Source of the DNA: Dicyema japonicum
Taxonomy: Eukaryota; Dicyemida; Rhombozoa; Dicyemidae
Direction: 5' to 3'
DNA: 64,000 nt
NCBI GenBank assembly: GCA_011109175.1
Contig: RDEW01000009.1
Location: 109,121-173,120 of the forward strand
The first letter of the stretch is position 1; every line of letters begins with the position of its first letter. This document shows positions 55,615 to 64,000 of the stretch, piece after piece. The notes beneath the pieces are model-generated. The model made no database searches. It was not told where the DNA came from and saw only the letters and a list, made by a program, of their open reading frames with translations. The translations under genes were made by a program, and so were the position numbers.

Positions 55615-55790
55615 CAACTCTGGGACCTGGGCCACCTCAAAAGAGGAATTGGAGAAGCTAGACTCGTTTCACAGGAGTCATCTAAGAAACATAACTGGAA
55701 TGTCCTGGCCATCCAAGATCTCGCGGAAAGGACAGTACAATATGTGTGATTGTACACAAATAAGTCTCTACCTTAACTTTTCTATTTGAT
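55590..55790 (+). pseudogene. LINE RT C-terminal fragment
   Basis: Plus-strand ILLYNSGTWATSKEELEKLD, SFHRSHLRNITGMSWPSKIS matches 16,380-16,540. The left edge is the join described at 55,422. Confidence 0.7.
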
Positions 55791-56645
55791 TCTGTGTCCC
55801 CGTCACATAATGCCCAAATAGTCTCCTCACTTATTCAGATATGTTAATACGTTGACAAAGTTTTGGTCAGTGAGGTCATCTTTAAGCCAACTTCTTTGTC
55901 TTTTTTTGGAAGGATCGTGTGGAGTGTTTTTTCTAAACTGAGAATGGTCAGTTAAATCACGGATGAGGATGGGCACGTGACTTGTAATAATTTCACACTA
56001 CAGAACGGTGTGTTATGCATGACTGGCCCTAAAAGTGAATTGAGACTGACTTGTTTGGTTTTGTTATTCCATGTTGGTTGTCCTCACTATTTAGGTGGTT
56101 TGGTCCATGTTTGCTATTTATGTGAAATATTTTTGGTGGATGTTTTGTTTTAACATATTTTGCTATATTGAATAATTTTTAACTGTACTAGTCATTTCTT
56201 GCCTGCGTGGAGTGTGGGTGTTGTGGGAAGTGAAATTATAAATTAACTGGTTGCTTTTTTCCCCGACTGGTCTCGGAGTTCATTTGTAAGCCGGTAAAAA
56301 ACTGTTAGGCTTGGCNCTGTGTTATGCATGACTGGCCCTATAAGTGAAGTGAGACTGACTTGTTTGGTTTTGTTATTCCATGTTGGTTGTCCTCACTTTT
56401 AGGTGGTTTGGTTCATGTTTGCTATTTATGTGAAATATTTTTGGTGGATGTTTTGTTTTAACATATTTTGCTATATTGAATAATTTTTAACTGTACTAGT
56501 CATTTCTTGCCTGGCGTGGAGTGTGGGTGTTGTGGGATTATAAATTAACTGGTTGCTTTTTTCCCCCGACTGGTCTCTGAGTTCATTTGTAAGTCGGTAG
56601 AAAACTGTTAGGCTTGGCTCTTTTAAAGAACATAAAACGATATAT
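55791..56645. repeat. Non-coding DNA duplicated around the N at 56,316
   Basis: About 56,009-56,315 and 56,317-56,632 repeat the same sequence (gtgttatgcatgactggccc ... aaaactgttaggcttggc). No coding pattern seen; the stretch is GT-rich. Confidence 0.75.
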
Positions 56646-56661
56646 TTACCGTTTTTTTTAN

Positions 56662-56986
56662 AGACATCCTGACAACTGCACTACGATTGAAAGACACCTA
56701 AGAGAGGGAGAGGATCTGGATAAGGAAGATAATTTTGTTACTTTTTATCAACCCGAATCGCATGTTATTCCATCTCAAAATATCGAGTGAAACTCCCTAG
56801 AATAGTCGCGAAGATAGCTCGAACGCGTGGAAATCAGACCCCCAAGTCGATTCAGAAACTGCATCCAAAAAAAAGATCCTTCTTTTCTCCAGTAGAGAGG
56901 TTCCCACAATGGCGGATATGGATGAACGTGATGTTTGGAAAGAATGTGTCACACTCGGACAGGGTTACTGCATGAAACCTCTTTAA
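56662..56986 (+). CDS. Candidate host gene segment, relative of 52,252-52,618
   Basis: Begins right after the N at 56,661 with the same exon (HPDNCTTIERHLREGEDLDK), the same 19-nt intron position (gtgaaactccctagaatag) and REDSSNAWKSDPQV. After that it diverges from 52,438 onward: DSETASKKKILLFSSREVPT, MADMDERDVWKECVTLGQGY, CMKPL, stop at 56,984-56,986. Two genes, or two 3' ends, share one 5' segment, or the join at the N is artificial. Product unknown. Confidence 0.4.
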
Positions 56987-57141
56987 GGTTTGTCATTATC
57001 CCCCAGAGTTTTAACCAAAAAGAATCCTCGAGCTACCTATCCATAAGTCAAATATGTTGAACAAAATGGGAAGGAGTATCTACAAGAGACTTTAAAGCTG
57101 GATTGAGTCAAGAATTAGTTTGGCTTTTTCTTGAAAAGTCC

Positions 57142-57597
57142 TGAGACATTGTTTATTCGTCTAAAATCTAAAATAGCAAGGCACGTGGTTTTAAATGTCA
57201 TCTTGATAGTATGTAGCATGAAATCCCACTGAAACGGCTTCAGTGAGCGAGTAAACTGAATTGTCTATACGGACTTCTAAGAGATTGTCCTGAAGAAAGA
57301 AGTCTCTCAGGAGTCCGTCTTCAGGTCGCTTCTTTAAACATCTTTATGGGGGACATTCCACAACCGAGNTGAGACATTGTTTATTCGTCTAAAATCTAAA
57401 ATAGCAAGGCACGTGGTTTTAAGTGTCATCTTGATAGTATGTATCATGAGATCCTACTGAAACGGCTTCAGTGAGCGAGTAAACTGAATTGTCTATACGG
57501 ACTTCTAAGAGATTGTCCTGAAGAAAGAAGTCTCTCAGGAGTCCGTCTTCAGGTCGCTTTTTTAAACATCTTTATGGGGAACATTCCACAACCGAGA
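57142..57597. repeat. Duplication around the N at 57,369
   Basis: 57,142-57,368 and 57,370-57,597 are near-identical (tgagacattgtttattcgtc ... aacattccacaaccgag). No gene seen inside. Confidence 0.85.
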
Positions 57598-57659
57598 TAA
57601 AGCGATACAAAATTGCTTATTTATGACCACGATGTTCTCTGTATGTCCAAGGAACCGGA

Positions 57660-57891
57660 GGTTTAAGAAGGAATCCTTTTGGAATACACGAACTGTGTCA
57701 ATTGTTGGGGTGGAGTGAGACGTCTGTCAGAAAACAAACGCTATTCGTATATTTGGTTTGAGAAAACTTCATTAGGATTGTATACTCAAGTGGTGAAGAA
57801 TGTAAGCCTATTCCGACGGAACTTCTATTTTGACACAAAGGCGATTACAGTGAAAATATTGAAGCCAAGAGGAGAATACACTTCTAGGTGA
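57660..57891 (+). CDS. Unrecognised open frame
   Basis: A frame ending in TGA at 57,889-57,891 reads EYTNCVNCWGGVRRLSENKR, YSYIWFEKTSLGLYTQVVKN, TKAITVKILKPRGEYTSR. A GTAAGC occurs in the middle. No family recognised; composition is protein-like. Could be a host exon or transposon fragment. Confidence 0.3.
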
Positions 57892-58255
57892 TTCTGTATT
57901 TTCGAATGCTCAAGATTCTGCGGGATACTCTCCTCTGTCTTCCAAATATATACGGGTTTGGTATAAGTCTAAAAATTGAGATGATGAATACCATATCTGA
58001 AGGAATTAGTGAATGAACTAGCATTTCTCGTGGAACTTAAAATGTCGACATTCTAGTAAACCAAAATCAAATGCGGAGATAAAGGGGCTTTCTATCGATG
58101 GACATCAAATGGAAAAAAGAAGCGATGGTGGAAGTGAAACGTTGATTCTACTTTAACACTTTTGAACAAGGAATCCTCGTATCGACGATTCGTTTTTCTG
58201 CGTACTTGAGTCTATTGAAGTTAGTAGTACGGGGATTAATAGTAGAAGCCGGTCT

Positions 58256-58530
58256 TCAAAAATTTTGAAGCAGAGTTGGGTGCAAAAAATCAACCCGGAT
58301 GGACGACATCTGAAGTTCTAATCGGAATCTTATAATTTGAAGTGTTGAAGTCTGAAGACACTTACCATTTTCTGCATACGGCATCGACAAATTAAGAGTT
58401 TTCTTAATTTCACCCTCCGTATGTAGATTGACCAAGAACTTCATGAGGCATTGGAAGCGATCATATTCGCGGGAAATTGCCCCGAACATTTCCAAGATTC
58501 GACATGAAACGTCGAACTGTGTCTACCGTG
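58256..58530 (-). CDS. Candidate host exon, unrecognised
   Basis: After a TAG that could be an acceptor, the minus strand reads TQFDVSCRILEMFGAISREY, DRFQCLMKFLVNLHTEGEIK, KTLNLSMPYAEN and then a GTAAGT donor near 58,368. No family recognised. Supported only by open frame and splice-like signals. Confidence 0.3.
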
Positions 58531-58750
58531 GGTTTATGCTTTTAGCCATGAGATTTTTTGAAACCCAAGGACATTAAAAGAGGAAAATAGGAAAATCCGA
58601 TGCAGACCTACCTAAGGCATGATGGACTTCTTTAAGAAGATTAATACCTCAATTCAAGTCGATTATCTCACTTATTCTGAGATAAGAATCAGCTACGTGC
58701 CAATTATTATTATTAACCCAAGGCTTACCATTGTAAGCCCAGCACAAACA

Positions 58751-59939
58751 GTCATAACTAGGACGATTTTGTCAATAAAGTCAAAAATTGATATTCTTTA
58801 AAATTGTTTAAAACTTGTAAAAATGTAGTTTTTATCAAAAAATGACAAAATTAAAGTTTTTTACGTCAACAAAGTCAAAATTTTTATTGATTTTTATTTT
58901 TTAATTTTCTAGTTTTTAAATAAAATACTAGCTTGACTCATAAAATACAATTATCATGACTCACTGTGATGCCTAGTTCAATCAAAAATGAAATTGAAAA
59001 GATTAACTCTGTTGTTAGAAAATATCCTGATGAATTTTCAATAAATTAACAAGGAAATTTTTTTTGAAATTTATGTGGGATATTTGTAACAGCAAAAATC
59101 AATTTTTTTATTGAATCACATCCATCGTCAAAGAAGCATATCAAATTATCAGGTTTATTATTTTTATTGCTATTTTACAGATGTCAATACTTTAAACCCC
59201 ATTAATTCTCTCGTCCCATCGGCCGACACATGGGCCGATGAAGTCACTAAGGCTTTTGTCGATATTCCCTTGCATGAGTTGAACAGTAAACTCTTACGAG
59301 ACTTGTTTGAGAGTATTCGAGATAATCTCTCTTCCACTACGCTTGCCGAACAAGTGGAGACAGAAATGTGTCAATACACTTTTGGAGGAATTTCTGATCC
59401 CAAAAAATATTTTTAATATCTGGTCGTCATTGTCTTCTGAGGCTAACTTTTAGAATATCTGTCAGATAATTGAAGATGTTCTAAGTGATTTTGCGATAGA
59501 TCGACGCTGTAGAATACATTCAGAGATTGCATTTCAGAGACGATTTATGTGGAATCAAGAAGTACTGGAATCAAGATTAATTGTCAATCGAGTGCTTTCT
59601 ATCACAAAAGTGGAAAAACAACATATTTTTTCATTTGTATACAACTATCTAAAAAAGTGTCTTTCCACATCATTATTTGTTGAGAGAACTTTTTCTTCAT
59701 TGGAAAAAAGTACTATCTAAAGGCCGAAATTTTAAACCCGAAACGTTTTGAAATACACTATTCTGTATTTTAATAAATATTTTTATTAGTTATTCTTTAT
59801 ATTAAAATTTTTTTTTGTAGATAAATTATCATAAAGTCAAAAAAGGTCAAAATTTTGAAAATTTAAAATCAATAAAATCAATTTTTAGGTCAAAATTTCC
59901 GATTTATAAAGTCAAAATAAAAATCTCCCTAGTCATAAC
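58751..59939 (+). mobile_element. hAT (Ac-like) transposon remnant with perfect 8-bp target duplication
   Basis: The element spans 58,759-59,931 (1,173 bp). Its left end is TAGGACGATTTT and its right end, inverted, TAGGGAGATTTT. GTCATAAC flanks it at 58,751-58,758 and 59,932-59,939. Plus-strand remnants: DTWADEVTKAFVDIPLHELN, RDLFESIRDNLSSTTLAEQV, then LESRLIVNRVLSITKVEKQH and KCLSTSLFVERTFSSLEKST, the last being the hAT C-terminal signature. Start and catalytic core are lost. Confidence 0.85.
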
Positions 59940-60239
59940 TAACTAATCCAAGGAAAGAACCAAAGGGAGAACATTTGCTTGTGCCGACCAAATCCATCTT
60001 CCAATCTTCATTACAGGCTTCCGCTTTCAAAGAGGTGGTGAAGTAGGTCCGCCTTTTTCCCACGTCCTACCGTCCTGGACATCAGTTCATTCTTTAGCGG
60101 AATAGTTTTCATAATGCAATCTTCATTACAGGATTTGGTCATAGAGAAAGGTTGGAAGATCTCTTTGAACAACTGTGTAGTGGCAGAAGGACTCGTCGCC
60201 TCACGGGTGGGATCTATTTGATAAGATTTGACCTTCGCT
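59940..60239. other. Possible SINE body, otherwise unrecognised
   Basis: Lies 3' of the tRNA-like head at 60,240-60,332 (minus). No coding pattern. The block caatcttcattacagg occurs twice. Confidence 0.35.
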
Positions 60240-60332
60240 GAAAACTACATCTTTCGGATTCGAACCCACGACCTTTAGATCCGATGTCATCAGACATTAA
60301 CGTTCAGCCAGAAGGCATACGTGGCAATTAGA
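60240..60332 (-). repeat. tRNA-derived SINE head
   Basis: The minus strand shows ctggctgaacgttaatg (A-box-like, TGGCTGAACGT) and, about 40 nt on, gtcgtgggttcgaatccga (B box GGTTCGAATCC). Acceptor arms do not pair as in a real tRNA, so a tRNA-derived SINE is more likely than a tRNA gene. Confidence 0.55.
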
Positions 60333-60625
60333 AACGTTCGGTGGATGGGATCGGTGGACAAATCCTTTCCATCGGAGTACATCAATAAAAAAGTTTAATG
60401 AATATATTTATAAAATATAATCAATCCTAACGGTTACTTGGTACCCAAGATAAGCTGATGACTTTGACGCGCCATTGCATAGCTCTAGTACACTTGATGT
60501 TTTATTCCCTTCAAAGTGAATTTAACCTTTCGTCCCCCTTTTAATGGACTCAGAGGCATCAGGTGCACAGTTTTTTCAGAATTTTTCACGCACTATCATT
60601 TCATCGCTCCTCTATGCACTAAACC

Positions 60626-60840
60626 AGCGATTCCAGATTCGTTTAGAGTTCGCACCCCTAAAAAATTAAAAAAAAACAATCTCGCACCCCCTTATTCTAA
60701 ATCTAACAGAATTCGAATTTTATTTAAAAAAATTAATTAGGTTCCTTGAGATTTTTCCTGCTTTTTAGTATCAATTAATTTTTTGAAACGTAGTCTTTTG
60801 TTTGCTAGTGCAATTCTAAGATCGTTTTCAGGGTTAAGAG
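60626..60840 (-). mobile_element. hAT remnant end
   Basis: A CAGCGATTCCAGATTCG end at about 60,627 followed by ttcgcacccct resembles a hAT terminus. Minus-strand codons NPENDLRIALANKRLRFKKL further in match the 'NDLR-x-x-L' part of hAT C-termini. The other end was not found. Confidence 0.5.
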
Positions 60841-61555
60841 CATTTCGGTATTATTTTTGTATATAGTAGAGATGAAACTCCAGATTCACATAGCCAAGTT
60901 GTTGCCAGCACTTGCAGTCCTTTTTTCGCAAGGGTCTGAAACCCAACATGAGAGGCAAACTAAAAAACCTCCTAAGATTTCGAGGCGTATATAGATGTAC
61001 ATGCTTGCAGTTAAAATCAAATTGATCCTTTAGAGTGCCGGCCACGCATTATGCGTCACCTTAGTAAGATGGATCAAAGGACGCTATCAGAGAGAAGGAG
61101 GAAAATTTTTCAACTAACTAGCCACATAAAACCACATTATGTAATAAAGTTCATTAATGGTAAGAAATTAAAGGAACTTTTAAAGTCAGGATTGGGTGTA
61201 AGCCTACTGAACCGTAATATCATGAGGAGGAGGCTTATTGAGCATATTTTGTTCAAATAGTGGGGAAAACGCATTCTGAGAGAGATCACCTTCGACTGAT
61301 AGAAACCTTTAATAGTTATTATCTGTTTATATTGTTCATTTACTAAGTAGTCCAGTATGTCTAAAGCCACGTGCATAAACAATTTTGTAGTATTTCACAT
61401 GTGTAGTCTTTATCACAAACTATAAAAACCACGACTGATATCAATGACAGGAAATTAAATAAACCGCATAATTTGTGATGAACAAAAAGACGATAAATTA
61501 AATTTAATTAATGAAATATTTTTTTAAATGAGAATAAAAAATATTAATTTATTTT
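60841..61555. other. Unrecognised repetitive DNA with a 69-codon frame
   Basis: A plus frame at 61,051-61,260 (KFINGKKLKELLKSGLGVSL) is not recognised. The block gagtgccggccacgcatt resembles 24,592 (gatgccggccaggcatt), so it may be part of a dispersed repeat. Confidence 0.35.
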
Positions 61556-63200
61556 TTGAAGAAATTTAAAACGATCACTTTAAAAGAAAAAATTTACATA
61601 ATTAATATATACGTCCCCCACCTGTTAATAACTATGTTATTGACGATTATGAACGACCCATTAAAAAATAAGAAAACTCCCTACAGTGCTACCGGCCAGG
61701 AATCTTCCTTGGATGTCTCTCTTTGCTCACCTCCTTTAAGTGCTAATCTAATCTTACTCAAAATCAGAAATGAAACCTTTGTTCTAAGGAGAATCTCTTG
61801 GCACTATAAATTTACCAACGGGAGTCTCTACAGATCGACACATGACAACCTGCTGTGGAATCTATAACTGAGTGGCATCTCCTCCCTTGACAAAGTGGTG
61901 GCCTATATCAACTGGACTGTGCTAGAAACAAGGGAGATATCAGTACCGAAATGTTATACTAACCCTTCCAGTTGGCATGTAAGATTCGTCATGTAAAGAA
62001 AGAAATCGCTTTTAAAAGATGAGCCAGCCAACGAAAGAAATAAGACTCAAGGTCCGAATTCTGAACCAAGAGATAAAGGACAGAACTTAAAGTCCAGAGG
62101 GCTAAATGGTCCCGAGTATTTTCAATTTTGAAAAGGAACCGGTCTACAGAAGAAATTTGGTCGGCAATCGGACACATTTCAAGTACCACCGGAAATGTAC
62201 ATAACGATGATTTCAACTTGATGATCTAAACAAGCTAGCCAAATTATATTAAAAGAGAACCAAAAAAAGAACCAGAATCAACATTCTTTACCATAAAAAA
62301 CAAGGAAATGTGCTGAAACAGACTATAAAGACTCCTTCCTGCGGTCCTGATATGATTCCCATTATTTTACTTAAAAATCTGGGAACAATTGCCGTCCTAT
62401 CGAGACTGTTCAACACATCAGTCTGCAATGACTTACCTTNAACCAGAATCAACATTCTTTACTATAAAAAACAAGGAAATGTGCTGAAACAGACTATAAA
62501 GACTCTCTCCTGCGGTCCTGATATGATTCCCATTATTTTACTTAAAAATCTGGGAACAATTGCCGTCCTATCGAGACTGTTCAACACATCAGTCTGCAAT
62601 GACGTACCTTTATTGTTCAATCTATTTAGGCCGATCTTCCTATTCTAGAAAACGAGAACGAAATGACATTGTTCTGGCCTAACGTGATCGACATATTCAG
62701 GTTGCAACGACACGTGGACCGTATTAATGTTGGCTAAAGGACAATCGCCTATCAATTATCTCGGAGAAATCAGTCACCACATTATTCACTTCCGACAAAA
62801 TATTGAGCATACAAACGGTGGAGCTAAAGGTGGATAATGCCTAAATCCTTTTTGGCAAACACCTGAAAATTCTGGCAGTCAAATTCTACATGCACACGTG
62901 TTTTTCACAGCATGTCTTAAACGTGATATCAAATGTGAGAAGGCAAACGTTTTGAAAAACATTCCTGGTGTAAGGAAAGAGGAAGTCATCAAGTCTTGAA
63001 CAAATATACATGTAGTACGTCGAGCCATGCTTATCATATCNATGCACACGTGTTTTTTACAGCATGTCGAAAACGTGATATCAAATGTGAGAAGGCAAAC
63101 GTTTTGAAAAACATTCCTTGTGTAGAGAAAGAGGAAGTCATCAAGTCCTGAACAAATATACATGTAGTACGTTGAGCCATGCTTATCATATCCATGTGCT
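61556..63200 (+). pseudogene. Jockey-like LINE: endonuclease end and reverse transcriptase, degraded
   Basis: 61,680-61,760 gives ATGQESSLDVSLCSPPLS, like the end of LINE AP endonucleases. 62,310-62,440 gives SCGPDMIPIILLKNLGTIAV and LFNTSVCND (RT fingers). After an internal loss, LLFNLF (motif B end) and the thumb follow: SEKSVTTLFTSDKILSIQTV, FYMHTCFSQHVLNVISNVRR and YVEPCLSY. The catalytic YADD is not seen. Two N-flanked duplications (62,440 and 63,041) fall inside it. Confidence 0.65.
62270..63193. repeat. Duplications around the Ns at 62,440 and 63,041
   Basis: 62,270-62,439 repeats as 62,441-62,609, and 62,889-63,040 repeats as 63,042-63,193, each pair nearly identical and separated by one N. 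Confidence 0.85.
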
Positions 63201-63894
63201 TCATTGGGCTAATCTCTTGGACAAATTGCGCGAAAATCGAAAACAGCCAAAAAAGTTCAAAAAATACGAAAAAATGGACTTCTGGAGAGTCTCTGTCTCC
63301 AATGCCTCTTGAATTTTTAATGCGAAAAAACATAGGAACCTTTCGACTACGAGGAACCTGTTGCATACGTCCGATGCTTAATTGGGTGAGTTCGAGGGAG
63401 GATCATCGTGTCAAGCTGAATTTTCTTTTGAAGCATGCTGGGAGCACGTCATTAGTTAATTTGGCATAATTTTGGTCATTGGAATTATTTTCAAAGATTG
63501 TTGTGGTTTATAGCGACCGAGTTGGATGTCTAAGCCACATGACAACCAGAGGGAGATCGTTGAAGAACATCGAGTGATTGGTAGATCTTGTTGAAAAGTG
63601 CAAAATTGCTACAGGAAATTGTTGTTAATGTTCGTACATCAAAGGGTTTGTTGATTTTAGCAGCTTTGATTTTGCCGACGTCCTTAGTATTCAAAATTAT
63701 GAATAGCAAAATTATTTATTCAATAACCTCTGATGTACTGATAAGGGGCTAAAGGATGACGTCTACTGAAGTACAGTGGAACGCGTCAGGTATATCTGCC
63801 ACAGTGGAAACCCCTTCACTGGATTAGAATGAGATAGGTCCCTTTTGGACACTCGTCATAAATAAGCAGTTTCCTTTGGCAAATGGATCAACTG
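63201..63894. other. Unrecognised, partly repetitive
   Basis: No gene recognised. Inverted, 63,780-63,830 contains ccagtgaaggggtttccact, like the family 2 SINE-type repeat, and it is followed by ttgaataaataatttt, so a diverged copy may lie at about 63,680-63,840 (minus). Confidence 0.35.
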
Positions 63895-64000
63895 AGGAAA
63901 GCATAGAGCAGAACGGAATCCTTCGACCAGGCTGCGTGAGAATCGAACAGCCAATCACGGTTCGAGAGACGGCACTAACTACTATACCACCCGTTCCTGC
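63895..64000 (-). repeat. tRNA-derived SINE head at window edge
   Basis: The minus strand begins gcaggaacgggtggtatagt; the A box TGGTATAGTAG is at 63,989-63,979 and the B box ctgttcgattctcac near 63,950-63,936. Spacing is tRNA-like, but it continues into non-tRNA sequence (gcagcctggtcgaaggattc). It may join the family 2 repeat at 63,680-63,840. Confidence 0.6.

Noticed and set aside
55230-57597. Biological tandem repeats or CRISPR-like arrays
   Set aside because: Each repeat pair is centred on one N, with no regular unit or spacer pattern; an assembly join explains it better.
60240-60332. True tRNA gene
   Set aside because: A and B boxes are present but the acceptor arms do not pair, so a SINE head is more likely.
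63895-64000. True tRNA gene at the window end
   Set aside because: The 5' and 3' arms do not pair convincingly, and related non-tRNA sequence follows.

Overview
The window reads as AT-rich animal (metazoan) DNA. It is mostly a pile of decayed and nested transposable elements: at least five kinds of non-LTR retrotransposon (LINE), several hAT DNA transposons with recognisable ends, tRNA-derived SINEs, a short fold-back repeat and integrase fragments. There is no bacterial-style gene organisation. Nearly every transposon reading frame is broken by stops, frameshifts or nested insertions.

The one convincing intact host gene is at 48,895-51,275 (+). It encodes a protein of about 686 residues of the ZYG11/ZER1 family (leucine-rich and ARM-like repeats; substrate receptors of Cullin-2 ubiquitin ligases). 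It is readable only if 14 introns of 21-24 nt, all GT...AG, are removed; most restore the frame or remove an in-frame stop. Introns this short, together with an animal-type gene and animal-type TEs, point by inference to a lineage such as the dicyemid or orthonectid mesozoans. Two further candidate host genes with similarly short introns lie at 41,647-43,894 (split by a hAT element) and 52,252-52,618 (with a partial relative at 56,662-56,986).

Layout. 1-13,291: LINE fragments on both strands, a small hAT with perfect 8-bp target duplication (8,191-9,515), and low-complexity DNA. 13,292-29,794 (unit A), 29,795-48,658 (unit B) and 48,659 to about 51,300 (unit C, partial) are tandem copies of one segment. 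Each starts just upstream of the ZYG11-like gene; A and B then carry LINE, SINE, fold-back, integrase and LINE pieces in the same order. A and B differ by large indels: about 1.44 kb and 0.62 kb of LINE present only in A; a 339-bp SINE with a 12-bp target duplication present only in B; and about 3.9 kb (most of a hAT, a host gene and a second hAT) missing from A. The ZYG11-like copies in A and B are frameshifted; only C is intact.

51,300-64,000: more LINE, hAT and SINE remnants plus small candidate host exons. From 45,998 onward seven single N characters occur. Six of them sit between two copies of the same 150-310 bp sequence, which looks like unmerged contig overlaps; the seventh abuts a copy of sequence found 4.4 kb upstream. 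Many one-base homopolymer differences between units also suggest residual sequencing error, so frameshift calls should be read with that in mind.
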